From an uncultured Rhodanobacteraceae bacterium (GTDB lineage Bacteria; Pseudomonadota; Gammaproteobacteria; Xanthomonadales; SZUA-5), in assembly GCA_937928755.1 (NCBI GenBank), contig CALEZI010000101.1:1-64000 (forward strand): a stretch of 64,000 nt of DNA. The letters are read 5' to 3'. A program made the translations under genes and the position numbers. Below are positions 43,112 to 51,285 of the stretch, piece by piece. Each line of letters begins with the position of its first letter. Position 1 is the stretch's first letter. The notes below the pieces were generated by a model that was not told where the DNA came from, ran no database searches, and saw nothing but the letters and a program-made list of their open reading frames with translations.

Positions 43112-44412
43112 CGTTTGCAGTCCGTCTCCCGGCGCGCGCTGGAAGAAGGGAGCTGCAACGGCGCGCCCAGGTTTTGCGCGGCCTGCAGGGAATCGATGCG
43201 AAAACGCCGGTGGTCATCAGTGCAGCCGCGACAGACCGTCAGGCAGGGCTGACCTGCGCGCATCGAAGCGCGTAGTTCGGATAGCAGCGCGGCGTTATAG
43301 GCGCCTGCCATGACCGACTCGACCGGCCCGAGGCCGACGTCGGCATAGGGACACAGGCGCGCGTCACCACGACTGCGCGCAAATCCGTACTTCCAGGCTG
43401 CGGCGCAGTAGGGCAGTTCGAGTTGCAGGTTTTCGGCGCGCACGCGTTGCCTGAGCGCTCGCAGAGACTGCAGATGGCGCTCGAGCCTGCGTTCGAGTTC
43501 CGCCCGCTGCTGCTCGGGCTCAAGACCGTGGATGAACGCTACCGATGCCGCACCGCCCTGCTCGGGCCAGGATTCCAGCGGCTCCGGCTGCGCCTCGGGT
43601 GTGCTGCGCGCGGCGGAGGCCTTCGACAGGTCGGACGGGTCGACAACGGTGTTGCGCCCGGGCAGGAAATGCAGGGCTGCGAGGTTGTTGAAGATGCGAA
43701 CCTGCGGGTAGCGAAGCCGTGCGAGATCGAGCTGCTCGCGGAACACCGGCGCGTCGTCCTCGCACAGTTCCAGCGTCGGCGTGTGATCGACCGGACTCAG
43801 ATGCACCTCCTGCATGCCCAGGGCTGCGGCCAGCGCGACGATATCGGCTACCTCGCGAAGGTTGAGCCGCGACACCACCGTACTGGTCACCAGTTGGGTG
43901 TGCGGCGCAGCCGCCCGCAGCGCGCGGATGTTGTCGACCACGCGTGCGAAGTGGCCGCCGCTGCGCAGCGTTTCGAACGTCGTCGCAGTCGCGCCATCGA
44001 GGCTCACGCTGATTCGGTCGAGATCGCGCAGCCAGTTCAGGCGTCGATCGATCAGTTCGCCGTTGGTGAACAGATGGGCGTGGCAGCCGTAACGACGCAG
44101 CCAGGGCAGGAAGCGGCCCAGACCCGGGTACAACAGGGGCTCGCCGAGGCCGGCGATCATCACTGTATCGATGTACGGCAGACTGTTGATCAGAGTGTCG
44201 ATCTGATCGCGGTTCAGCGAGTAGCGACCCATGTCCAGCTTGGACTGGTGACACATCGGACAACGGTAGTTGCAGCGACTGCTGAAGTCGACTTCGAGGT
44301 GGCACGGCCGCGCCTGAGCTTCGGCCACGCCCGCCAAGGCTTCCAGATCATTCAGTTCGCCATTGACGCGTTTCAGCGCGGTCAGCAGGGCAGGGAACTC
44401 AGACGCACGCAT
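43105..44412 (-). CDS. Radical SAM/SPASM domain protein
   Basis: 435 residues. The radical SAM cluster motif CNYRCPMC (Cys47, Cys51, Cys54) binds the 4Fe-4S cluster; GLGEPLLYPGL and ISVSLDGATATTFETLRSGG are further core motifs. A C-terminal SPASM-like region has clustered cysteines (LPYCAAAWK, ARLCPYADVG, CLTVCRGCTDDH) for an auxiliary cluster. Such enzymes modify peptides or small substrates. No precursor peptide gene was found next to it, so the substrate is unknown. Confidence 0.87.
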   Translation of the reverse strand: MRASEFPALLTALKRVNGELNDLEALAGVAEAQARPCHLEVDFSSRCNYRCPMCHQSKLDMGRYSLNRDQIDTLINSLPYIDTVMIAGLGEPLLYPGLGRFLPWLRRYGCHAHLFTNGELIDRRLNWLRDLDRISVSLDGATATTFETLRSGGHFARVVDNIRALRAAAPHTQLVTSTVVSRLNLREVADIVALAAALGMQEVHLSPVDHTPTLELCEDDAPVFREQLDLARLRYPQVRIFNNLAALHFLPGRNTVVDPSDLSKASAARSTPEAQPEPLESWPEQGGAASVAFIHGLEPEQQRAELERRLERHLQSLRALRQRVRAENLQLELPYCAAAWKYGFARSRGDARLCPYADVGLGPVESVMAGAYNAALLSELRASMRAGQPCLTVCRGCTDDHRRFRIDSLQAAQNLGAPLQLPSSSARRETDCKRH

Positions 44413-44468
44413 GAAGAGGGTCCATCAAGCCACAGCACTGCAAATGCGGCATCGCAGGATAGTGAAGC

Positions 44469-44636
44469 CTGGGGGAATTGTGGCTGCTCGGATCGCTGCT
44501 GGGCGCCATCCCGCGGCCGATCGCCGATGGCGGCTACGATCTGATCGGCCGCATTCGCTACCGACTCGCCGGAAGATTGGCCGAGGACTCCTGCCCATGG
44601 GTGCCGGCGCAGATCGCGTCGCGAATGCTGAGATAA
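44469..44636 (+). pseudogene. C-terminal remnant of a DCC-family thiol-disulfide oxidoreductase
   Basis: About 55 codons on the plus strand, opening right after two stop codons (44460-44465) and ending in TAA. LWLLGSLLGAIPRPIADGGY and DLIGRIRYRLAGRLAEDSCP match the C-terminal third of DUF393/DCC proteins (the IPR-Y-x-RIRYR-C pattern). The catalytic DxxC N-terminal part and a start codon are missing, so this is a decayed, 5'-truncated gene. The rest of the 44413-44716 gap holds nothing recognised. Confidence 0.65.
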
Positions 44637-44716
44637 GTGCCGGGCGCGGACAGTTGCTGTCGCCCAGGGCGTTTGTCCGTCGTGGACCCTTTGTCAATCG
44701 TCAGTTCTGGCATGGC

Positions 44717-45856
44717 TCACCCAACCCAACGCCGCAGCGGCGTGCGCCGTACCAGTATTTCGTAGCTGACGACGCACAAAACCAGCGTTGCAGACACCGC
44801 GAAGGCGAACTTTGCGGGCCACGGCCAGTTCAAGTCCATCAGCAGGTACTGGATGGCGAACAACAGCGGCAGGTGCATCAGGTAGGTCCAATAGGCGCTT
44901 GCGGCAAGGTAGCGCAGCCAGGCGCGCGGCTGCGCCAGCGCGCGCAGGCCGAAGACCAGGCAGGCCAGTGTCGCCCAGCCGGCGATCAGCGCCTGGAGCG
45001 CGGCGACGTCCCATGAAGCATTGCCGGGCACCAGTACCACACCCAGCGCGCGCAGAAAAAGTGCGTATGCGAGCAGGCACGCGAAGGTCGCCGGCAACAG
45101 CCAGCGGCGCAGCGAATCCAGGGATTCGAGGCGGCCGAACAGCGCCACACCCAGCGCGTAGAACGGGCCGTAGACGCCGATCGCCCAGAACTGCGGCAGC
45201 AGTCCCTCGGGCGCCGGGTGCGGCGCCGAGGTCAGGGCGAAGCCGGGCCACAGCAACAGCGGCAGGCTGAGCGCCACCCAGGGCATGCCGAGCGCCAGCC
45301 AGCGCTGCAGCAGACCGCCGAGTTCGAGTACACGCCCCACCCAATGCAGCACGCCAAACAGCAGCAGGTAATGCAGGAACCACAGATGACCCGTGCCGGG
45401 CGGTGGCGCTTGCGCATCGGGCATGGCCATCCACTCGCGCACCATCTGCAGCAGCGGTGATGGATATAGTGTGGCTTCGGCGGCCCAGCCGGTCGCCATG
45501 GCCACGCTCAGGTGCACCAGCGGCCAGGCGACCAGAAACGGCAGCAGTATGCGCCGCACGCGCTGCCGCGCCAGGCCGCTCATGCCGCGCCGTTGCAACA
45601 GCGAGGCGCTGAAATAGCCGGCGACCAAAAAGAACAGCGGCATGCGAACCAGATGCGGCAGCCATACCAGCGCGTCGATCAGCGGTGCATGCTGGCGATC
45701 CGCAGCCGGCCACCACGGATGCAGCAACGGGCTGTACGCCAGCGCAGCGTGGAACAGTACGCCGGCCAGCATCGCCAGCGCGCGCAGATGGTCCAGCGCG
45801 TGCACGCGCGTACCATTCGGCTCGTCCGCGGACGCGTCGGTCAGAGACGGGTTCAT
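44717..45856 (-). CDS. Acyltransferase 3 family membrane protein (OpgC-like)
   Basis: 379 residues with about ten membrane helices. HALDHLRALAMLAGVLFHAA contains the family His and Arg; LPHLVRMPLFFLVAGYFSAS and HLWFLHYLLLFGVLHWVG match the acyltransferase 3/glucan modification branch (MdoC/OpgC). Likely transfers acyl groups to a glycan or lipid at the membrane. Starts 10 bp after the ABC permease stop, forming a four-gene unit with the GntR regulator, which hints at envelope-stress or resistance control. Confidence 0.88.
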   Translation of the reverse strand: MNPSLTDASADEPNGTRVHALDHLRALAMLAGVLFHAALAYSPLLHPWWPAADRQHAPLIDALVWLPHLVRMPLFFLVAGYFSASLLQRRGMSGLARQRVRRILLPFLVAWPLVHLSVAMATGWAAEATLYPSPLLQMVREWMAMPDAQAPPPGTGHLWFLHYLLLFGVLHWVGRVLELGGLLQRWLALGMPWVALSLPLLLWPGFALTSAPHPAPEGLLPQFWAIGVYGPFYALGVALFGRLESLDSLRRWLLPATFACLLAYALFLRALGVVLVPGNASWDVAALQALIAGWATLACLVFGLRALAQPRAWLRYLAASAYWTYLMHLPLLFAIQYLLMDLNWPWPAKFAFAVSATLVLCVVSYEILVRRTPLRRWVG

Positions 45857-45865
45857 CGGCGTTGC

Positions 45866-46549
45866 TCAGTAGAATGCGGGCTTGCGACCGTGCCACCAGG
45901 CGGTGAAACCGAGGGCTGCCAGGCTGAGCAGGACCTGCGCCGACAGAATCAGCACCGCAGGCAGGCTCCAGACGATGGCATCCGCACGCGCTGGGATGGA
46001 AATGGCGTCGATCTGCCCCAGCAGCATGATCAGCGGATTGACCAGCAGGTTGCTGGCAATCATCGCGAAGGTGTTCCAGCCTTCGCTCTCCACTTGCATT
46101 GCCACCATCAGCGAAACGCTGTAGGCGAGCAGGATGTGGCCGTAGATCAACAACGAGTACACCACCAGGCCGTCCGGCAGCGGCGTCGTCAGGACCACCA
46201 CCAGGGTTCCCAGCAGCAGCAGGCCAAAGGGCACACCGAAGGTCAACAGGTTGCCGGCCAGCTTGGCCAACGTGAAGTCCAGCGGCGACAGCGGCAAGCT
46301 CATGACGAAAGCCAGCGTCTGCTCCTTGCGCTCCACCAGCAGCGAGTTCGAGATCGAAAAGCACGACCCGGCGACCAGCACAATGATCAGCAGCAACGAT
46401 CCAAGGTAAAAGGCCCACGGCCGTGCCAGGCCGAGCAGCGCCAGCGCGACGATGCCGGCCAGCACATAGGCGGCGAGCTGCTTCTGGAACAACTGCCAGT
46501 CCTTGATCACCAGCAGGCGGATCAGTGGCAGGTTGAGGACCTGGTTCAT
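45866..46549 (-). CDS. ABC transporter permease (ABC-2 type)
   Basis: 227 residues with six hydrophobic segments (AYVLAGIVALALLGLARPWA, LLIIVLVAGSCFSISNSLLV, LLTFGVPFGLLLLGTLVVVL). LVERKEQTLAFVMSLPLSPL is typical of ABC-2 permeases. Pairs with the ATPase upstream (ATGA overlap). Substrate unknown; a GntR/YtrA-type regulator in the same operon often goes with export of antimicrobial or envelope compounds. Confidence 0.87.
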   Translation of the reverse strand: MNQVLNLPLIRLLVIKDWQLFQKQLAAYVLAGIVALALLGLARPWAFYLGSLLLIIVLVAGSCFSISNSLLVERKEQTLAFVMSLPLSPLDFTLAKLAGNLLTFGVPFGLLLLGTLVVVLTTPLPDGLVVYSLLIYGHILLAYSVSLMVAMQVESEGWNTFAMIASNLLVNPLIMLLGQIDAISIPARADAIVWSLPAVLILSAQVLLSLAALGFTAWWHGRKPAFY

Positions 46550-47430
46550 GCGGCACCTCCGGCGCGTACGGCAGTCACGAAAATGTCCTCCAGCGCCATC
46601 GGATCGACGCGCTGCACGGTCAACCCTTGCGCAGCCAGGCGCTCGGGCAGGTCATCGCGCCAGGCGCGCAGCTTGACCTCGATCTGGCTGCCGGCGCTGC
46701 GCACCTGGGCCACTTCCGGCCAGTTCGCCAATGTCGGCGGCAAGCTCCCGAGGCACAACACACGGCGCCAGTCGTCGAGGAAGCTTTCTTTGTCGCGGTG
46801 CGCCAACAGGCGACCGCCGTGCAGGAAAGCGATGTGGTCGGCCAGTTGCTCGACGTCGTGCGTGTTGTGCGAGGAGAACAGCACGCTGCGGCGCTCGTCG
46901 CGCAGCACGTCGGCGAGCGCTTCCAGCACCTCCGCGCGCGCCACCGGATCCAGACCGGTGGTCGGTTCGTCGAGCAGCAGCAGGCGCGGCCGTCGTGCGA
47001 GGCACAGCAACAGCAGTGCCTTGACGCGCTGGCCATGCGAATAGCCGCCGATCGGCTGCTGCGCGCGCAAGTCGAAGCGACGCATCAGGCTGGCGGCGTA
47101 GTTGTCGTCCCATTCGGGGTAGATCTGGCGCACCAGCGCGATATGCCAATCCAGGCTCTGGCTGCGATACAGGCGCATGTCCTCGGACGCGAAACCGATG
47201 CCACGCTTGGCCGCGACCTGCGCCTGCGGCAGGCGATGCCCGAGCACGTCAATGCTGCCCGCATCGGGCGCCGCCAGGCCGGTGAGCAGGCGCAACAAGG
47301 TGGTCTTGCCGGCGCCGTTGACACCGACCAGGCCCATGACCTCGCCTTCGGCCAGGGTCAGCGAAACATCCTGCAGCGCAAAGTGGGGATAGCGCTTGCA
47401 CAGGCCGGACACGGCAAAAGCGGCCGTCAT
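46546..47430 (-). CDS. ABC transporter ATP-binding protein
   Basis: 294 residues. Walker A GVNGAGKTTLLRLL, signature YSHGQRVKALLLLCLARRPR, Walker B LLLLDEPTTGLDP and the switch His in LFSSHNTHDVEQL are all present. The signature reads YSHGQ rather than LSGGQ, a variant seen in this subfamily. A C-terminal regulatory extension follows. ATGA overlaps on both sides link it with the regulator and the permease. Confidence 0.92.
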   Translation of the reverse strand: MTAAFAVSGLCKRYPHFALQDVSLTLAEGEVMGLVGVNGAGKTTLLRLLTGLAAPDAGSIDVLGHRLPQAQVAAKRGIGFASEDMRLYRSQSLDWHIALVRQIYPEWDDNYAASLMRRFDLRAQQPIGGYSHGQRVKALLLLCLARRPRLLLLDEPTTGLDPVARAEVLEALADVLRDERRSVLFSSHNTHDVEQLADHIAFLHGGRLLAHRDKESFLDDWRRVLCLGSLPPTLANWPEVAQVRSAGSQIEVKLRAWRDDLPERLAAQGLTVQRVDPMALEDIFVTAVRAGGAA

Positions 47431-47837
47431 GGGAGGTTTCCTTGCGTTGGGGTGGGGGTGGATTCCGCGGCATCGAGTTCGACGTCGAGTCGCTGGTGCA
47501 GTTGCCCGCGGTCGAGGCCAAGGCGTGTGGCGTGCGCGATCGCGTCCACCAGGCTCCGCGTCAATGCGTCCTCGAACAGGCCGCGCGCCTGGTCCAGGCG
47601 TTCGGCGACCACCGAGCCTTTGCCGTGGCGGGTTGCGATCAGGCCGGCACGCTCCAGATCCTCGTAGGCGCGCTTGACCGTGATGACGCTGACGCCGCTG
47701 GATGCGGCCAGTTCACGGATCGACGGCAGCGCCTGTCCAGGCAGCCAGTCGCCCGCCATCACCCGCGTGGTGATCTGGTCGATGATCTGCTGGTACATCG
47801 GCCGCGCATCGCTGGCCGACAGGAGGAGGACGTTCAC
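47427..47837 (-). CDS. GntR family transcriptional regulator (YtrA type)
   Basis: 136 residues: a winged helix-turn-helix (MYQQIIDQITTRVMAGDWLP, SSGVSVITVKRAYEDLERAG, TRHGKGSVVAE) and only a short helical C-terminal segment, the YtrA layout lacking a large ligand domain. The start codon is GTG with a weak ribosome site. First gene of the ABC/acyltransferase operon; an operator-like inverted repeat overlapping its promoter suggests autoregulation. Confidence 0.9.
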   Translation of the reverse strand: MNVLLLSASDARPMYQQIIDQITTRVMAGDWLPGQALPSIRELAASSGVSVITVKRAYEDLERAGLIATRHGKGSVVAERLDQARGLFEDALTRSLVDAIAHATRLGLDRGQLHQRLDVELDAAESTPTPTQGNLP

Positions 47838-47850
47838 GTGCGATCGGGCA

Positions 47851-47884
47851 ACTGTGCATGTGTGATGTGCACAGTATGCACAGT
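47851..47884 (-). promoter_or_regulatory. Operator-like inverted repeat of the gntR operon
   Basis: ACTGTGCAT at 47851-47859 and its exact reverse complement ATGCACAGT at 47876-47884, 16 bp apart. The right half covers the -10 of the predicted gntR promoter, so a bound dimer would block transcription. Confidence 0.6.
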
Positions 47885-47901
47885 GAAAAGTCTCGACGCA
47901 A
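47873..47901 (-). promoter_or_regulatory. Sigma-70 type promoter of the gntR-ABC operon
   Basis: On the minus strand: -35 TTGCGT (47901-47896), spacer of 17 bp, -10 CATACT (47878-47873). Transcription would begin around 47866, about 30 bases ahead of the GTG start. Confidence 0.55.
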
Positions 47902-48063
47902 TACGCGTCGGCGCGGTGACCGCGCCCGCGTCATCGTCCGCAGCGAACTTGCGTGCACGGTCAGGGTTGCTTTATCGTTCGGCATCTACACCAGATGTCG
48001 GCGAGTCGCAGCCTGGATCTCTGCGCTGACCGGCAGCAATGGCAAAATGCAGCGAGGTGGCAC

Positions 48064-48093
48064 ATGAGCACTACATCGGTGATCAAGTACTGA
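48064..48093 (+). CDS. Candidate leader peptide upstream of thrS
   Basis: A nine-codon ORF, MSTTSVIKY, preceded by AGGTGG at a fair distance and followed 29 bases later by a strong intrinsic terminator. Two adjacent Thr codons before a terminator in front of thrS suggest attenuation. It is short enough to arise by chance, so this is inference. Confidence 0.35.
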   Translation: MSTTSVIKY

Positions 48094-48122
48094 CAGCCAG
48101 AGCGTCCTCGTTTGCGGCAAGC

Positions 48123-48145
48123 AAAGGCGCTCGGCGCCTTTTTTT
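48123..48145 (+). terminator. Intrinsic terminator/attenuator upstream of thrS
   Basis: AAAGGCGC, loop TCG, GCGCCTTT and a run of seven T. It lies 258 bp before the thrS start, so it either ends a short leader transcript or controls readthrough into thrS. With its A-rich left side it could also work on the opposite strand. Confidence 0.75.
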
Positions 48146-48191
48146 GTGTCTGGATCGCGAATGACGCGGGTTTTTGGCCAGGCCACCAAGC

Positions 48192-48304
48192 CGTCATTGC
48201 GAGCGTAGCGAAGCAATCCAGTGCCTCTGCTTGGTTGTTTCTGGAACCGGCAGAGCAGCGAAAGGTCACTGGATTGCCACGTCGCTTCGCTCCTCGCAAT
48301 GACG
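48192..48304. repeat. ATTGCGAG inverted pair, copy 1
   Basis: Left arm 48192-48223 (CGTCATTGCGAGCGTAGCG, then AAGCAATCCAGTG), right arm 48267-48304 (CACTGGATTGCC through CTCGCAATGACG). It lies between the thrS attenuator and the thrS start. Similar sequences occur in many bacterial genomes. A second copy is at 62140. Confidence 0.88.
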
Positions 48305-48403
48305 AAGTTCCACGGCCTCATCGCGAGTTCCACCCGATTGCCGCACCACGTTTGGCACACCGCCATGGCGCATCCAGCGCTGGCGTTGCGCAAGGAGATC
48401 ACC

Positions 48404-50317
48404 ATGGTCAACGTACAACTCCCCGACGGTTCCGTTCGTTCCTTTGAGCAATCGGTGACGATCGCCGAGGTCGCCGCCAACATCGGCCCGGGCCTGGCCA
48501 AGGCGACGCTCGCCGGAAAGGTCGATGGCAAGCTCGTCGATGCCAGCTTCCGCATCGAGCGCGACAGCAAGCTAGAAATCGTCACCGAGAAGCACGCCGA
48601 CGCGCTCGACATCGTGCGCCATTCGACGGCGCATCTGATGGCGCAGGCGACGCAGCGGCTGTTTCCGAAGGCGCAGGTCACCATCGGCCCGGTGGTCGAC
48701 AACGGCTTCTATTACGACTTCGCTTTCGAGCGCGCGTTCACGCCGGAGGATCTCGCCGCCATTGAGGCGGAAATGGCGAAGATCGTCGCCGAGGCCCTGC
48801 CGGTGCAGCGCAGCCTGATGGCCAAGGACGACGCCATCGCCTTCTTCAAGGCCAAGGGCGAGGCGTTCAAGGCCGAAATCATCGACGACATCATTCCGCC
48901 GGGCGAGGACATCTCGCTGTACGGGCAGGGCGAGTGGGTCGATCTATGCCGCGGTCCGCACGTGCCGAACACGGCCAGGCTCGGCAGCTTCAAGCTGATG
49001 AAGGTGGCCGGCGCCTACTGGCGCGGCGACTCCAAGAACCAGCAGTTGCAGCGCGTCTACGGTACGGCCTGGTTGAACAAGAAAGATCTCGCCGCCTACC
49101 TGATGCAACTGGAGGAGGCGGAGAAGCGCGACCATCGCAAGCTCGCCAGGCAGCTCGATCTGTTCCACATGCAGGATGAGGCGCCGGGCCTGGTGTTCTG
49201 GCACCCGAAAGGCTGGGCGCTGTGGCAGGTGGTCGAGCAGTACATGCGCCGCGTCTATCGCGACAACGGCTACCAGGAAGTCCGCGGGCCGCAGATCCTC
49301 GACCGCACGCTGTGGGAGAAGTCCGGCCACTGGGAGAACTTCAAGGACAACATGTTCACGACGCACTCGGAGAACCGCGACTACGCGGTCAAGCCGATGA
49401 ACTGCCCGGGACATATCCAGATCTACAACCACGGCCTGCACAGCTACCGCGAACTGCCGATCCGCTTCGGCGAGTTCGGCGCCTGCCATCGCAACGAACC
49501 GTCCGGCGCGCTGCACGGCATCATGCGCGTGCGCGGCTTCACCCAGGACGACGGCCACATCTTCTGCACCGAAGACCAGATCCAGTCCGAGGTGTCGGCC
49601 TTCATCGCGCTGCTGCGCAAGGTCTACCGCGACTTCGGCTTCGACGAGATCCTCTACAAGCTGTCGACGCGGCCGGAAAAGCGTGTCGGCTCCGACGAGA
49701 TCTGGGACAAGGCCGAGTCCGCGCTGCAGACGGCGCTGGAGTCCGAAGGCATCGAGTATCAGTTGCAGCCGGGCGAGGGTGCGTTCTATGGCCCGAAGAT
49801 CGAGTTCACGCTGAAGGACGCGATCGGCCGCCTGTGGCAATGCGGCACCATCCAGGTCGATTTTTCGATGACGGCGCGCCTCGGCGCCGAATACGTGGCC
49901 GAGGATTCCAGCCGCAAGACGCCGGTCATGCTGCACCGTGCGATCCTGGGTTCGCTGGAGCGTTTCATCGGCATCCTGATCGAAAATCACGCCGGCGCTT
50001 TGCCGCTGTGGCTGGCGCCGGTGCAGGCTGTGGTGATGGGAATTACCGACGCGCAGGCGAAATATGTCGAAGAAGTGGCCAAAACCCTTGCCAATCAAGA
50101 CTTCCGGGTCGTTTCGGACTTGAGGAACGAGAAGGTCGGCTATAAAATCCGCGAGCACACGCTGCAGAAGATTCCCTACCTGCTGGTCGCGGGAGAGCGC
50201 GAGAAGGAGTTGGGGAGCATCTCGGTCCGCCGTCGTACGGGCGAGGACCTCGGCGTGATGACGGTCGCGGAGTTTGCCGACCGCCTGCGGGCGGAAGCGT
50301 TGTCCCACGGTCGTTGA
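48404..50317 (+). CDS. thrS: Threonyl-tRNA synthetase
   Basis: Charges tRNA-Thr. 637 residues with TGS domain (VNVQLPDGSVRSFEQSVTIA), the editing domain with HSTAHLMAQATQ, class II catalytic core (motif 2 RFGEFGACHRNEPSGALHG, MNCPGH zinc site, motif 3 HRAILGSLERFIGI) and anticodon-binding domain (VAKTLANQDFRVVSDLRNEK). The ATG at 48404 has AAGGAG eight bases before it. First gene of a translation cluster continuing through ihfA. Confidence 0.97.
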   Translation: MVNVQLPDGSVRSFEQSVTIAEVAANIGPGLAKATLAGKVDGKLVDASFRIERDSKLEIVTEKHADALDIVRHSTAHLMAQATQRLFPKAQVTIGPVVDNGFYYDFAFERAFTPEDLAAIEAEMAKIVAEALPVQRSLMAKDDAIAFFKAKGEAFKAEIIDDIIPPGEDISLYGQGEWVDLCRGPHVPNTARLGSFKLMKVAGAYWRGDSKNQQLQRVYGTAWLNKKDLAAYLMQLEEAEKRDHRKLARQLDLFHMQDEAPGLVFWHPKGWALWQVVEQYMRRVYRDNGYQEVRGPQILDRTLWEKSGHWENFKDNMFTTHSENRDYAVKPMNCPGHIQIYNHGLHSYRELPIRFGEFGACHRNEPSGALHGIMRVRGFTQDDGHIFCTEDQIQSEVSAFIALLRKVYRDFGFDEILYKLSTRPEKRVGSDEIWDKAESALQTALESEGIEYQLQPGEGAFYGPKIEFTLKDAIGRLWQCGTIQVDFSMTARLGAEYVAEDSSRKTPVMLHRAILGSLERFIGILIENHAGALPLWLAPVQAVVMGITDAQAKYVEEVAKTLANQDFRVVSDLRNEKVGYKIREHTLQKIPYLLVAGEREKELGSISVRRRTGEDLGVMTVAEFADRLRAEALSHGR

Positions 50318-50365
50318 CGGTGCCGATGCCGTTTTCATCGGTCTGATCATCAAGGAGTCGCAGCC

Positions 50366-50899
50366 ATAGCTGTCCTGGAACGTCCCACCCGGAAGAACGA
50401 AGATATCCGTGTCCCGCAGATTCGCGTGATCGGCCCTGATGGCGAACAGGTTGGAATCCTGGCTCGACTCGATGCCTTGCGCATGGCGCAGGACGCCGGG
50501 CTCGATCTGGTCGAGATCCAGCCGAATGCCGAGCCGCCGGTCTGCCGGATCATGGATTTCGGCAAGTTCAAGTTCGAACTGCAGAAGAAGGCCAATCTGG
50601 CCAAGAAGAAGCAGAAGCAGGTCGAAATCAAGGAGATGAAGTTCCGTCCGGGCACCGACGATGGCGATTTCAACGTCAAGATGAAGGCGATCCGGCGTTT
50701 CCTGGAAGAGGGCGACAAGGTCAAGATCAACTTGCGATTCCGCGGTCGCGAACTGGCGCACATCGATATCGGCGACGCGATGTTGACGCGCATCGCCAAG
50801 GAAGTGGGCGAGGACGCGGTGGTCGAACAGCGGTCACGGGTCGAGGGTCGTGTGATGAGCATGATGATCTCGCCCAAGAAGAAGGTAGTGCAGGCCTGA
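50366..50899 (+). CDS. infC: Translation initiation factor IF-3, ATA start
   Basis: 177 residues. The family needs the segment RKNEDIRVPQIRVIGPDGEQ upstream of the first GTG (50426); reading back, the only start in register with a ribosome site is ATA at 50366, eight bases after GGAG. IF-3 genes characteristically use rare starts (AUU, AUC, AUA) so that IF-3 limits its own synthesis. DLVEIQPNAEPPVCRIMDFG and IKEMKFRPGTDDGDFNVKM are the core motifs. The gene sits 48 bp after thrS. Confidence 0.93.
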   Translation: MAVLERPTRKNEDIRVPQIRVIGPDGEQVGILARLDALRMAQDAGLDLVEIQPNAEPPVCRIMDFGKFKFELQKKANLAKKKQKQVEIKEMKFRPGTDDGDFNVKMKAIRRFLEEGDKVKINLRFRGRELAHIDIGDAMLTRIAKEVGEDAVVEQRSRVEGRVMSMMISPKKKVVQA

Positions 50900-50912
50900 T
50901 CGTCTGCTCTAT

Positions 50913-50935
50913 GGGCGCAAGCTAGTCTTGCGTCC
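50913..50935 (+). promoter_or_regulatory. Hairpin in the infC-rpmI spacer
   Basis: GGGCGCAAG pairs with CTTGCGTCC around a five-base loop, 138 bp before rpmI. There is no T run, so it is not a standard terminator. In enterics this spacer takes part in L20-mediated repression of rpmI-rplT; a similar role here is inference. Confidence 0.45.
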
Positions 50936-51072
50936 GCTTTACCCCCGCCAGGGATCTGGTGGGTTACTCCTCCGGGCAACCGGATCTTCGCAGTCAATCG
51001 GGTACGGATCAGGAAAGTACCGGGCGTCGCTCGGTCACCCGCTGACTCAATCAAGTGAGTGAAGGAAAGACA

Positions 51073-51270
51073 ATGCCAAAGATGAAAACCAACCGAGCGG
51101 CGGCCAAGCGCTTCCGCAAGATCGGCTCGGGCAAGTTCAAGTGTGGCCATGCGTTCAAGAGCCACATCCTGACCAAGAAGTCCACCAAGCAGAAGCGCGG
51201 TCTGCGCGCTCCGAATCTCGTTCGGGCGGAAGACGCAGGTCGCGTCGCACGCATGCTGCCTTACGCATAA
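51073..51270 (+). CDS. rpmI: 50S ribosomal protein L35
   Basis: 65 residues, strongly basic: PKMKTNRAAAKRFRKIGSGK, HAFKSHILTKKSTKQKRGLR. This is the bL35 family at full length. The ATG at 51073 is preceded by GAAGGAAAG. rplT follows 15 bp later. Confidence 0.97.
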   Translation: MPKMKTNRAAAKRFRKIGSGKFKCGHAFKSHILTKKSTKQKRGLRAPNLVRAEDAGRVARMLPYA

Positions 51271-51285
51271 GGGGAGGACTTTCCA

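Noticed and set aside
44694..46556. 620-codon open frame on the minus strand
   Set aside because: It is a shadow frame over the acyltransferase and ABC permease genes; its translation is Ala/Arg/Gly-rich with no family resemblance, while the other frame gives coherent membrane proteins.
47885..48403. T-box riboswitch upstream of thrS
   Set aside because: No specifier-loop arrangement or T-box consensus was found, and the T-box is essentially a Gram-positive device.
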